From: JADKIH01 sp031417555
GTDB taxonomy: Bacteria > Bacteroidota > Bacteroidia > AKYH767-A > 2013-40CM-41-45
Direction: 5' to 3'
Assembly: GCA_031417555.1 (NCBI GenBank)
Contig: JANOVV010000047.1
Span: forward strand, 1-59,256
Length of the DNA: 59,256 bases
The notes beneath the pieces are model-generated. The model was given only the letters and a program-made list of their open reading frames with translations, was not told the origin of the DNA and made no database searches. Below, piece by piece: positions 36,631-45,683 of this stretch; the first letter of the stretch is position 1, and the number at the start of each line of letters is the position of its first letter. The position numbers and the translations under genes are program-made.

Positions 36631-39600
36631 TCAGGAGATCTTTTCTTCAACAAAATACATGTCAATCAGGCCTTTGTTTTTGGCTTCAACGGGTCCGCGA
36701 AACGTGCAGCGGAATTTATTTTTGATTAAAGCATAAGTATCACCGGAGATATTTACTTTTCCGGGTTCACCGCTTCTTTCCATGCGGGAAGCGACATTAA
36801 CAGTATCACCCCAAATATCGTAAGCGTATTTTTTGACTCCAACGATTCCGGCTACAATAGGGCCGGTATGTAAGCCAATTCTAATTTCGAAATACTCCTC
36901 ACCTAGAGCAATTCTTTTTGTTTTTTCAGCCAATGTAAAATCTCTCAGTTCTAATGCAGCCAAAATAGTGATTTCGGGGTTATTATTACCTCCGGAATTC
37001 AAGCCGCCGGCACACATATAGCTATCACCAATTGTTTTAATTTTTTCGATGCCATATTTTGTAATAATATCATCAAATGCACTGTAATAATAATTGATTA
37101 AGGTTACAATTTGATTGGCTTTGTGTTGTTCACTAAATTTAGTAAAGTTTATAAAATCGGTAAATAAAACTGTCACTTGATCAAAATCTTTTGGATGTGA
37201 CTTTCCTGTATTCTTAAGTTCTTCAGCTAAATCATAAGGAAGAATGTTTAACAATAAGCTATCTGATCTTTCTTTTTCTACAGATAATTCGTAAGTCCTT
37301 AAATCAACTTTTTCTTCCAGAATTTCCTTTTCTTTTTTCAACTTTCGTTCACGCCATTTGACATAGGTAAAAAGTGACATAATTAAAGAAAAAGAATACC
37401 CCGAATAAGCCCACCATGTGCGATACCATGGCGGTAAAATTTTGAAGCTGTAACTTGCTTCGTCGCTCCAAATTCCGTCGGGACTTAATGCTTTTAATTT
37501 GAAAAGGTAACTTCCTTCATATAAATTTCCATAGTCAACCAGGTTTCTGTCAGTGAGATTGCTCCATTCATTATCGCAACCAACAAGTTTGTATTTATAT
37601 CTTACCATAAAATGCCGTGATGGCTCAATAGCGGTAAAGTCAATGGTAATATTGTTGTTTTTGTATGGTAAAATTAAATTGACGGGTAAAGAATAAAACG
37701 GAATAATACTGTCAAATCTTATTTTCGCAAAAGTTTTTTGCATGTAATATCGTGAAGAATCGTTTAGAGGATGACCGAAAATGTACACTTCATCGGTAAT
37801 ATTAGCTGGTAAAGAAGTGCTATCGGGTTTTGTAATTTTATTTATGTTTGATTTATTTATCAAATCATACCAACAAATATCCGTACTATTTATTTTAATT
37901 TTTTGGATAACCACATTCGGCTTAGCTGTATCTTTTACTATGTTATAATAATCGAAGCTTACTAGTTTATCGCCGGTTCCGGCCCAAATGACATTTTTAT
38001 TATCAATATACATGGCATTTACATTGATATCTTTAACAGCGAATCCCGTTTTTTGATTAAAGTATTCAATACTATCTAGAGAAAATGGTTGCTTTGTAAA
38101 ATCATATCCTCCTTTAATAACGGTAAAACCAAAATTAGTTCCGACTATTATATTATTTTTTGCATCTTCAATAATTTCATAAACTTCATCATTCGCCAAG
38201 CCATCTTTGGTAGAAATATTTGTGAATGAAACTTTATTAGCTAAAACTGATAATTCATCAATTGATTGTTTACTCAAAAAGCTAATTCCACCGCCATCCG
38301 TACCAATCCATAGATTACCTTTTTTATCCAGAGTAATACAGTAAATGGTATTGTCAGCTAATCCTTGTTTGGTTGTATAATTCGTAAAATACTTTCCATT
38401 GAAACAACTAACACCGCCACCGGTGGTTCCAAACCAAATGTTTCCGGATTGATCCTGTGTTATACTTCTGACTTTATTAACTGAAGCACCAACGTTTTTA
38501 AAGGTTGTGAAAAAATTCCAATCATATTTTGTTACACCATTATCAGTACCAAACCAAAGATTATTTTCTTTATCGGAAGTTATTATCCAAATATTCGTAT
38601 CGGCTAAGCCTTGTAAATTTTTATAAGTCAGGAATTTTTTATCTTTGTAATAGGTAGCTCCTTTATCAGTACCAAACCATAAATCACCATTTTTGTCTTT
38701 GAAAATACTATGTATTGTATTACTTGCTAAACCCTGATCAGCTGTATAGTTTGTAAATGATATTCCATTATAGAAACTTGCGCCATTAACTTCTGTACCA
38801 AACCAATAATTTCCTGAATTATCCTGTACAATGCTATTTACAAAATCGTCAGAGAGCCCTTGATCAGAGGTGATATCTAAAATAGATTTTCCATTATATC
38901 TGTTTATTCCGCCTCCATAAGTTCCAAACCAAAGATTTCCGCTCTTATCAGAAATAATACTTCTAACTGTTTTATTTGTTAAGCCGGAAATTGTGGAAAA
39001 TCCTGAAACTGATTTATTGTTAAGGCAAATGCCATTATTAGTACCAAACCAGACATTGCGTTGATTATCTTCTAATATTGAATAAATATAATTATCAGGT
39101 AAGCCGTCCTTTGTTGAATAACTTTTAAATAAATTATTATTTAAAACAGTTAAACCTAAATCGGTGCCAAACCAAATTTTACCATTAGAATCTTCTTCTA
39201 CGCAATTTATTCTATTGCTTATCAGGCCATCATTTTTAGTATATGATTTTGTCTTTTTGCCATCAAACAAAATAACGCCAATATTTGATGTTCCAAACCA
39301 AATATTTCCTATTTTGTCTTCAGTGATGCATGTAATTGATTGTTGTGCGGTATCCTTTGAAATCGGAAATGAAATAAATGACTTACCGTCAAACATTTTT
39401 ACTCCGCGATTTGTTCCAAGCCAAAGCACTCCTTTTTTATCTCTGGTAATACAAAAAACTTTATCTGCGAGTCCTTGGGTTTGATTATAATTATTGAACG
39501 ATATACCATCATACCGGCTTAAGCCACCACCATTTGTACCAAACCAATAGTTCCCTGCAGTATCTTGTTGGATGCACTTTACAGAGTTTCCAGCCAGTCC

Positions 39601-39954
39601 ATTGGTTTTCGTGAAATTGGTAAATGACTTACCATCAAATTTGCTAACACCGCCACCGTCGGTGCCAAACCAAAGATTACCTTTAGAGTCTCTGAATCCG
39701 CTGATTATTGAACTTAATGCCAAACCTTGACCGGTATTGTAGTTTTGCATTGTTACAAAAAATGAAGCCGGACTTTTTACTGATTTAGGTAGCGAATAAT
39801 TATTTTTGTTAACATTAATTTGTTTACCTGCAATTACTTTTATCGGCTCAACTTGAATAGACTTTTTTTCAATGGATGGTAAAGAATTAATTGGCTTCTG
39901 GTCATTACAGGATAAAATAATAAATATTAGTGGTAAAGTTAAAAAGATCTTCAT
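36631..39954 (-). CDS. two-component-regulator propeller fused to a class III adenylate cyclase
   Basis: 1107 residues. Lipobox-like signal (FIILSC16), then fourteen propeller repeats of about 40 residues (D-x-x-G-N-x-W-F-G-T cores, about 60-680), enough for two seven-bladed propellers. A Y_Y_Y domain follows (LPYKNNNITIDFTAIEPSRHFMVRYKYKLVG...). Then one membrane segment, a coiled coil (KKEKEILEEKVDLRTYEL) ending LLLNILP, and a class III cyclase domain (VTVLFTDFINFTKF, KIKTIGDSYMCAGG, YDIWGDTVNVASRME). Both metal Asp are present. Lys in KIKTIGD and Asp in YDIWGD are the adenylate-type specificity residues, so cAMP is the likely product. It senses outside and signals inside. Confidence 0.9.
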   Translation of the reverse strand: MKIFLTLPLIFIILSCNDQKPINSLPSIEKKSIQVEPIKVIAGKQINVNKNNYSLPKSVKSPASFFVTMQNYNTGQGLALSSIISGFRDSKGNLWFGTDGGGVSKFDGKSFTNFTKTNGLAGNSVKCIQQDTAGNYWFGTNGGGLSRYDGISFNNYNQTQGLADKVFCITRDKKGVLWLGTNRGVKMFDGKSFISFPISKDTAQQSITCITEDKIGNIWFGTSNIGVILFDGKKTKSYTKNDGLISNRINCVEEDSNGKIWFGTDLGLTVLNNNLFKSYSTKDGLPDNYIYSILEDNQRNVWFGTNNGICLNNKSVSGFSTISGLTNKTVRSIISDKSGNLWFGTYGGGINRYNGKSILDITSDQGLSDDFVNSIVQDNSGNYWFGTEVNGASFYNGISFTNYTADQGLASNTIHSIFKDKNGDLWFGTDKGATYYKDKKFLTYKNLQGLADTNIWIITSDKENNLWFGTDNGVTKYDWNFFTTFKNVGASVNKVRSITQDQSGNIWFGTTGGGVSCFNGKYFTNYTTKQGLADNTIYCITLDKKGNLWIGTDGGGISFLSKQSIDELSVLANKVSFTNISTKDGLANDEVYEIIEDAKNNIIVGTNFGFTVIKGGYDFTKQPFSLDSIEYFNQKTGFAVKDINVNAMYIDNKNVIWAGTGDKLVSFDYYNIVKDTAKPNVVIQKIKINSTDICWYDLINKSNINKITKPDSTSLPANITDEVYIFGHPLNDSSRYYMQKTFAKIRFDSIIPFYSLPVNLILPYKNNNITIDFTAIEPSRHFMVRYKYKLVGCDNEWSNLTDRNLVDYGNLYEGSYLFKLKALSPDGIWSDEASYSFKILPPWYRTWWAYSGYSFSLIMSLFTYVKWRERKLKKEKEILEEKVDLRTYELSVEKERSDSLLLNILPYDLAEELKNTGKSHPKDFDQVTVLFTDFINFTKFSEQHKANQIVTLINYYYSAFDDIITKYGIEKIKTIGDSYMCAGGLNSGGNNNPEITILAALELRDFTLAEKTKRIALGEEYFEIRIGLHTGPIVAGIVGVKKYAYDIWGDTVNVASRMERSGEPGKVNISGDTYALIKNKFRCTFRGPVEAKNKGLIDMYFVEEKIS

Positions 39955-40022
39955 GCAAGTTTAAGTATAAGTGTACAGGGAATTCTTTAAATCTATACTT
40001 ATTACTTTCGTAAATTATGTAA

Positions 40023-40892
40023 TCAATTAGGCACAGAATTTTCTTTGAAAATTCTTAAATTTTGCCCATCTTCATCGACGCCTACAATTACAATTGGAAT
40101 TTGATTTATAGTGTATAAAAAATTACATCCACGATTATTTTTTTTCATTATTTTACCCACTTTATCATATCCAAAATAATATCTGATTCCTTTACAAATT
40201 GTATCTTTTCCTGTAGGGTCTCCATTTAAAAATATTTCATGAATAGATTCGTTGAAATTAAAATTCCCACCAAGCTTTGAACATGAAATATATTGGCTAA
40301 AGTTTATATTTTCTTTTAAAAAATTTATACTTGCATTGACATCAGCTGCCGTTATGATTTGGCTAGAATCATTATTATAAATGAAGTCAAAAGGTTCTTT
40401 GTCTTTTATTAACCGCTTTCTAAAACACCTTAAGCTAATTAAGAATTTAGGTTTAATTTTCGTATATTCCTGATCATTCGATTTTACGCAATTGCCAACT
40501 TCATTATTTTTATTTATTTTAATATTGATATCTCTTGTTGAAGGCTTGCATTCTCCATTTTCAAATGCGAGAAAGAGATTTTTAGAGGTTTTGCTATTTG
40601 TACAAAAATGATATTTAATAGTTGTATAATTTTTATCGGAAGATTGAACAGAAATCTTCTTGAAATAATCTTCATTTCCATAAATTGTTCCGGCATATGC
40701 AGAAATGTTTTTAAATTTCTTTTTAAATTTCTTGATTAATTTTGCAGCTATTGTGTCTGATATGTTATGAACGTTGTCCAAACTACAACTGCAAAGATTA
40801 CAAGTGTCCGGTATTACTTGTGCATTTATTTTATTTAGTGAACATTCTAAAATAAATAAAACTGAAATTAAAATTAGAATTAGCTTTTTCAT
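40023..40892 (-). CDS. Cys-rich secreted protein of unknown function (289 aa)
   Basis: 289 residues with a signal peptide (LILILISVLFILECSLNKINAQ). Eleven Cys occur after it, including a CNLCSC cluster near the N-terminus, CTN, CKPS, CVK, CFRK, CSK, CKG and CNF. This suggests disulfides in the periplasm or outside. I recognise no family. It is divergent from the helicase gene. The middle is lysine-rich and polar. Confidence 0.55.
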   Translation of the reverse strand: MKKLILILISVLFILECSLNKINAQVIPDTCNLCSCSLDNVHNISDTIAAKLIKKFKKKFKNISAYAGTIYGNEDYFKKISVQSSDKNYTTIKYHFCTNSKTSKNLFLAFENGECKPSTRDINIKINKNNEVGNCVKSNDQEYTKIKPKFLISLRCFRKRLIKDKEPFDFIYNNDSSQIITAADVNASINFLKENINFSQYISCSKLGGNFNFNESIHEIFLNGDPTGKDTICKGIRYYFGYDKVGKIMKKNNRGCNFLYTINQIPIVIVGVDEDGQNLRIFKENSVPN

Positions 40893-40940
40893 AATTTTTA
40901 GTTTTTAATAATGTTAGAAGAAAATTATAAAATGATTATT

Positions 40941-40948
40941 CAAACTTA
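40941..40948 (-). promoter_or_regulatory. candidate -7 box of the Cys-rich gene
   Basis: TAAGTTTG on the minus strand fits TAnnTTTG and lies about 50 nt before the gene start. No matching TTG upstream, so support is weak. Confidence 0.3.
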
Positions 40949-41136
40949 AAAAAATTAGTTTAGAAAAAAGGAAATTTTGTATTTTTTAAACAGTTGATTC
41001 ATTATGAATCACTTTTATTGATTATTAACTTGAAAAATGAATATCTTCGTAATCAAAATTTGAAGAAATAATAAGCCCGTTATACATTTTTTCATTTAAA
41101 AATGTGTTTTAATTCATGATTTTTTCAATTTCATAG

Positions 41137-41144
41137 TATCTTTG
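41137..41144 (+). promoter_or_regulatory. candidate -7 box of the helicase gene
   Basis: TATCTTTG fits TAnnTTTG exactly. Transcription would begin near 41151, upstream of both possible start codons (TTG 41171, ATG 41195). The -33 element is not clear. Confidence 0.45.
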
Positions 41145-41194
41145 CATCCCTTTTAGAAAAATACACACATTTGAGCACTTTTGATTCTTTCGAT

Positions 41195-42715
41195 ATGCCG
41201 GAAAATAAAACCGGTAAAAAGTTATACGATTACCAGCACGGTGCTATAGATGTAATCTTTGAGCGGCTTAAAAATCACCCGGCACGTTATAATCTTTTAT
41301 ATCAGTTGCCTACCGGTGGGGGTAAGACGGTTATTTTTTCGGAGATAGCCCGTCGTTTTATTCTTGCTACCGGAAAAAAAGTTTTGATATTAACCCATCG
41401 CTTGGAATTATGTGCCCAAACTTCCCAAATGCTCGAAGAATTTGGGGTAATAAATATGGTCATCAACAGTGCCGTAAAGGAACTGCCAGTGCCCAATGAG
41501 TTTATGTGTTTTGTAGCCATGGCAGAAACACTTAACAATCGTTTGAGAGCTAAAATTCTCAATCTCGACAATGTGGGACTTATGATCGTTGATGAAGCCC
41601 ATTACAATTCATTCGGAAAGCTATTTCAATTCTATGAAAAGGGTGTAGTACTAGGAGTTACTGCAACGCCGTTGAGCTCGAATATAAATATCCGGATGAA
41701 GGATAATTATGATGAATTTATCATGGGTGAATCTATTTCAAAACTCATTGACATGGGATTTTTAGCAAAGGCTGTTACTTATCATTACCATGTTGGATTA
41801 ACTTCATTGAAGGTTGGTCGAAATGGAGATTACACGGTTAGTTCTTCAGAAAGGCTCTATAATAATCATGCAATGCAGGATAAATTGCTTAGCGCTTACA
41901 GGGAAAAAAGTATTGGAAAAAAAACATTAATATTTAATAATGGTATTGCAACATCGCAATATGTTTATGCTACTTTTCAGGAAGCCGGTTATGATATTAA
42001 GCATCTGGACCATACTCATAATACAAGGGAGAGAAGGGAAATACTTCAATGGTTCAAGAATAAGCCTGATGCTATTTTAACTTCTGTCAGTATTCTTACA
42101 ACTGGCTTTGATGAACCCACTGTAGAAAGTATTATTTTAAACCGGGCAACAAAATCACTTACATTATATTTTCAAATGATTGGAAGAGGCTCACGTGTGC
42201 TTCCGAACAAGAAAGAATTTATGGTGATTGATCTGGGAAATAACCTGAACCGTTTTGGGCTGTGGGATTCCGATGTGGATTGGGAAAATATATTTAAATC
42301 GCCCGAATTATACCTGGCTGATATTCAAAGTGACGAGGAAATTGAACGTAATTACAGATATATAATGCCCGATGAGTTACGAAGTAAATTCAGTAAATCA
42401 TCTGTAATTGATTTTGATATAAAGGCAGAACATAAGCTTGCCATGAGTACCGGACATCGCCCAAAAGTTGTTATAGAGCGTTCGATTGAACAACATATTA
42501 AAATATGTTTGGAAAACAGTGAAGGTGTTGATGAAGCACTTCATCTTGCCGATCTTCTAAAGGAAGAAATTGAATTCAGGGTAAGAGTATTTACCCGCTG
42601 CCTTAGTAAGACATCAGAGAGTTATGTAAAATGGTTACAAGAAGATTATAAGCGTAAATTGAAATTTGCGGTTATTAGAAATGCTCAGGATAAGTTTGAT
42701 ATTTTTCCAGCATAA
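41195..42715 (+). CDS. DEAD/DEAH-box superfamily II helicase
   Basis: 506 residues from the ATG at 41195; an in-frame TTG at 41171 would add eight residues. Helicase motifs run in order: LYDYQHGAI, Walker A PTGGGKTVIF, TATP (GVTATPL), DEAH (VDEAHYN), then a second RecA domain with TSVSILTTGFDEPTV and the arginine finger block QMIGRGSRVL. This is the UvrB/Res/SSL2-like branch, cytosolic, and acts on DNA or RNA. The C-terminal 120 residues are helical and unrecognised. It stands alone between unrelated genes, so no defence role can be argued from context. Confidence 0.88.
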   Translation: MPENKTGKKLYDYQHGAIDVIFERLKNHPARYNLLYQLPTGGGKTVIFSEIARRFILATGKKVLILTHRLELCAQTSQMLEEFGVINMVINSAVKELPVPNEFMCFVAMAETLNNRLRAKILNLDNVGLMIVDEAHYNSFGKLFQFYEKGVVLGVTATPLSSNINIRMKDNYDEFIMGESISKLIDMGFLAKAVTYHYHVGLTSLKVGRNGDYTVSSSERLYNNHAMQDKLLSAYREKSIGKKTLIFNNGIATSQYVYATFQEAGYDIKHLDHTHNTRERREILQWFKNKPDAILTSVSILTTGFDEPTVESIILNRATKSLTLYFQMIGRGSRVLPNKKEFMVIDLGNNLNRFGLWDSDVDWENIFKSPELYLADIQSDEEIERNYRYIMPDELRSKFSKSSVIDFDIKAEHKLAMSTGHRPKVVIERSIEQHIKICLENSEGVDEALHLADLLKEEIEFRVRVFTRCLSKTSESYVKWLQEDYKRKLKFAVIRNAQDKFDIFPA

Positions 42716-42802
42716 GATAAATAGGAGGTCTGCAGCAATTTAATACACTGCTGTTCGGAACCTATAAGTAAGAATAATTAAACCAAAACAGTTACTTAAA
42801 AA

Positions 42803-42895
42803 TCGTTGCGAAACGTTGCGCATCTTCACGTTCATTGCGTTTTTATAACTACAGCCGGATTTTTAACGCAACGAAAAATGTGCACAACGAAAACG
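42803..42895. repeat. intergenic imperfect inverted repeat, copy B (TTGCG-rich)
   Basis: Left arm CGTTGCGAAACGTTGCGCATC...CATTGCGTTTTTA. The right arm, read on the minus strand, is CGTTTTCGTTGTGCAC...CGTTGCGTTAAAAA. It aligns with copy A at 5047-5181 and, like it, lies between convergent genes. Confidence 0.5.
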
Positions 42896-42957
42896 GAAGT
42901 AATATTTGAAAAATCACAAAGATTTAAATATTTTAATGATTCCGAACACTACTGAAT

Positions 42958-43371
42958 TTATTTAGTTCTCCCACCTACAATTTTATCATACTCGATATCA
43001 TTCGGTTCCCATAATTCAATTTTATTTCCTTCGATATCTAAAATGTGAACAAATTTTCCATATTCAAAAGATTCAATCTTATCGGCAATTGTAACTCCGT
43101 TTTTAACAAGTTCTTCAACAAGTAACTCCAGGTTTTCGACCCGGTAATTAATCATAAATTCTTTTGTTGAAGGTTAAAAATATTTTGTTGATTCTGAAAA
43201 GGGACTCCATTGAGTAAATCCTTTTTTTGAAGAATCTTCTCCTTGCCGCCACTCAAAAGTTGTCCCATACTGATCTGTATCAAAACCGAGATTGGTTTTG
43301 TACCACTCTTTCATTTGATTGGGATCTTTACACTTAAAAAATATTCCGCCTATGCCTGTAACCTTTTTCAT
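42958..43371 (-). pseudogene. VOC (glyoxalase-like) gene broken by one TAA
   Basis: 138 codons in one frame, split by TAA at 43176-43174. The frame reads ...SESTKYF-stop-PSTKEFMINYRVENLE.... The intact paralog at 47899-48426 reads SEKTKYFEPSTKEFMINYRVENLE, so the stop replaces Glu (GAA to TAA). All other VOC landmarks are kept (GGIFFKCKDP, FTQWSPF, KFVHILDIEGNKIELWEPND). It lacks the signal segment of the paralog. Probably a recent pseudogene. Confidence 0.88.
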
Positions 43372-43405
43372 AAGTAAAATAAATCTTCAATTATATATAC
43401 GACAA

Positions 43406-43846
43406 TTAAAATTTAGACGTACAATTAAACATCCATTGCACTCCGAATTTATCGGTAACACTTCCGAAATAAGCACCCCAAAACATTTCTTGAAGATTCA
43501 TAGTTATTTTACCTCCCTTAGATAATGCATTAAAAAAATTTTCAGTTTCAGTCCTGGTATCCGGTTCTAAACTTATATGTACATTATTTCCGTAATTAAC
43601 TTTGAGACCCATTGATTCAGGGGCATCTGTTGCCATTAAAACGTGACCGCCAACAATTGGCAATTCAATGTGCATTATTAAATTTTTATCATTTTCAGAA
43701 ATCGGTGGAGCTCCTTCCATTTCAGGAATATCTTTAAAACGGGCAACTCCATTCCCGCCAAATTCGCCACCGAAAACAGATTTGTAGAAATTGAATGCTT
43801 CTTCAGTATTTCTAGAGAAGTTCAGGTATGTGTTTGTACGAGCCAT
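43406..43846 (-). CDS. PhnB-like VOC family protein
   Basis: 146 residues of the PhnB/YdeN-type VOC fold: YLNFSRNTEEAFNFYKSVFGGEF, IMHIELPIVGGHVLMATDAPES and NALSKGGKITMNLQEMFWGAYFGSVTDKFGVQWMFN. Two beta-alpha-beta-beta-beta units. The family has varied or unknown reactions. It shares direction with the broken VOC gene downstream. Confidence 0.88.
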   Translation of the reverse strand: MARTNTYLNFSRNTEEAFNFYKSVFGGEFGGNGVARFKDIPEMEGAPPISENDKNLIMHIELPIVGGHVLMATDAPESMGLKVNYGNNVHISLEPDTRTETENFFNALSKGGKITMNLQEMFWGAYFGSVTDKFGVQWMFNCTSKF

Positions 43847-44007
43847 TTTTTATTATGATTTGTATTGTTCTCAAATTCCTATTTTATAAAAGCTATTCTT
43901 ATAATAAAGCCGTTAGGAGGATAGCCATATTTACTTCAAGGAACTTCATAACGAAAATTGCTAATAAAGGTGCCAAAATGAAATGAACTGATTGCCAATG
44001 AAGAAGT

Positions 44008-44211
44008 TTATCGTTCTATGGTAAAAGAAATTTTAGTGATAACTCTGTATTCCTCGATTTTTCCTTTATTTACTGTTGCACTTTGTTCCTTGACATAAAT
44101 AGAACGAATACCTTTTACGGTTCTGCTTGCTTCTTTAACAGCATTACTCGCCGCATCTTCCCAACTAGATTTAGAAGAAGCCATAATTTCGATTACTTTT
44201 AAGATTGCCAT
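44008..44211 (-). CDS. dodecin family flavin-binding protein
   Basis: 67 residues, the usual dodecin length, with VIEIMASSKSSWEDAASNAVKEASRTVKGIRSIYVKEQSATV. The conserved Trp in SSWEDAA stacks flavins in characterised dodecins. Dodecameric shell that binds and stores flavin in the cytosol. Stands alone. Confidence 0.9.
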   Translation of the reverse strand: MAILKVIEIMASSKSSWEDAASNAVKEASRTVKGIRSIYVKEQSATVNKGKIEEYRVITKISFTIER

Positions 44212-44307
44212 ATGATTTATTTTTTTTGTAAAGTTAGTACTTTAAATAAGATGTTTAGTTATTATTTTATACAAAAAAATTCTCTGCAAACAAATAGTAA
44301 TAAACTA

Positions 44308-44982
44308 TTATGTAAGTAGTTGTTCAAAGAAACCACCGAATTGTTTTTCTGTATTAATGAAATGCATTTCTAAAATCCAATGCCGTTTATTCCCATTGGC
44401 ATCGCGTAAAAACATATCGTTGGGATTTTCGGGATGAACATAAAGCCCGTAATTTTTTGGTTCTAATCTTTCGTGAGGAAAATTACCTATAAGATGACCT
44501 GCAAGTTGTCCGCCATAGACATATCCGTATTGCTTTGTTAGTTCAAGGATGTATTGATGAAATTGGGCACCGGAAAGCTTTGTTTTTTTATCAAACCAAT
44601 TTTTTGCTTCATGCCAGGCCAATTCAATATCAGCTTTTAATTTATGTTTCAATGGATCTTTTCCGATTACATACGTCCTGCCAAAGTCTGCCTCCCAATC
44701 TTCAAATACGGGACCGAAGTCCAGAAAGACTATATCGTCGTTCTGCAAAATTAAATCCGGAGGATTAGCATCATAAGGTTTTAATGTATTTGCTCCTGCT
44801 CGCACTATTCTTTTGTGCCAGTATTTTTCAATTTTGAAAAGTTCAAATGCCAGATTATATATTTCAGTATTAATTTCCTCTTCTGATTTTCCGGCAATTA
44901 TTATATTTCGATCTTCGATTGCTTTAAATAATTGTTGTGCCTTTTCTTCGGCATCTAATAATTTTTCTAAAGTGGAACTCAT
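44308..44982 (-). CDS. M24 family metallopeptidase (Xaa-Pro aminopeptidase-like)
   Basis: 224 residues of a stand-alone 'pita-bread' M24 domain. The five expected metal ligands are present: D88 (LDFGPV), D99 (EADFGRTY), H163 (GHLIGNFPHE), E205 (WILEMHF) and E220 (FFEQLL). No N-terminal creatinase-like domain, so shorter than classic aminopeptidase P. Cytosolic. Has its own -7 box at 45039-45046. Confidence 0.88.
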   Translation of the reverse strand: MSSTLEKLLDAEEKAQQLFKAIEDRNIIIAGKSEEEINTEIYNLAFELFKIEKYWHKRIVRAGANTLKPYDANPPDLILQNDDIVFLDFGPVFEDWEADFGRTYVIGKDPLKHKLKADIELAWHEAKNWFDKKTKLSGAQFHQYILELTKQYGYVYGGQLAGHLIGNFPHERLEPKNYGLYVHPENPNDMFLRDANGNKRHWILEMHFINTEKQFGGFFEQLLT

Positions 44983-45038
44983 AATTTAATTTTAGTCTGA
45001 TGGTATAAATAAATATTTTTTTATTTATAAAATCAATT

Positions 45039-45046
45039 CAAAGTTA
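45039..45046 (-). promoter_or_regulatory. candidate -7 box of the M24 peptidase gene
   Basis: TAACTTTG on the minus strand fits TAnnTTTG about 57 nt before the ATG. A TTG at 45072-45070 is 23 nt upstream, wider than usual. Confidence 0.35.
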
Positions 45047-45078
45047 CTATTAAATCTATAAATTCTTTACAAGCTGAT

Positions 45079-45654
45079 TTAGACACTAAGACTACCCCGA
45101 AACGCTCTTCCTGCGTAGTAAGACTGTGCACCATTGTGATACACGAAAACATTTCCATAGCGGTAATCAGCAAAGAGAGCGCCGCCGAGTTTTCTAATAT
45201 TTAATGGAGTTTTCAGCCAGCTTGATGTCTTTGTATCGAAATTTCCAAGTTTCTGTAATTCTCTGTATTGTTCTTCTGTTAATAGCTCAATACCCATATA
45301 TGCTGCCATATCTATAGCATTATTTTCCGGTTTAAATTCTTTCCTTGACTCTAAGCCTTCGCGATCGTAACAAATACTTCTGCGCCCATTAGGGCTTTCG
45401 GCTGAACAATCATAAAAAATGTATTCTCCTGTTTTTTTATCGTAGTCGACAACATCTGGTTCGCCACCGGTTTTTTCCATTTCATTTAGAGACCAAAGCT
45501 TTTCTCGGCCAGCCGGAGAATATAATTTTGATTGTAGTTTAGACCATTCAAGTCCTTTATGCCGCTTCATATTTTTTTCGAAACGAGCCTTTAATATTTT
45601 GATTAGTTCTTCACGTTGTTTAGGTGACAACTCCTTTTTAATTTTTAATGCCAT
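45079..45654 (-). CDS. DUF4256 domain protein
   Basis: 191 residues matching the DUF4256 pattern: RFEKNMKRHKGLEWSKLQSKL, MEKTGGEPDVVDYD, YIFYDCSAESPNGRRSICYDREGLESRKEFKPENNAIDMAAYMGIELLTEEQYRELQ and YRYGNVFVYHNGAQSYYAGRAFRG. Function unknown; cytosolic. Recognition is strong because the conserved blocks span the whole protein. Confidence 0.88.
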   Translation of the reverse strand: MALKIKKELSPKQREELIKILKARFEKNMKRHKGLEWSKLQSKLYSPAGREKLWSLNEMEKTGGEPDVVDYDKKTGEYIFYDCSAESPNGRRSICYDREGLESRKEFKPENNAIDMAAYMGIELLTEEQYRELQKLGNFDTKTSSWLKTPLNIRKLGGALFADYRYGNVFVYHNGAQSYYAGRAFRGSLSV

Positions 45655-45683
45655 GAGATGTAATATTATTGTTAATACTATAT

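Noticed and set aside
41195..42715. Helicase as part of a phage-defence system
   Set aside because: No nuclease, methylase or other defence gene adjoins it; its neighbours are a secreted protein and VOC genes.
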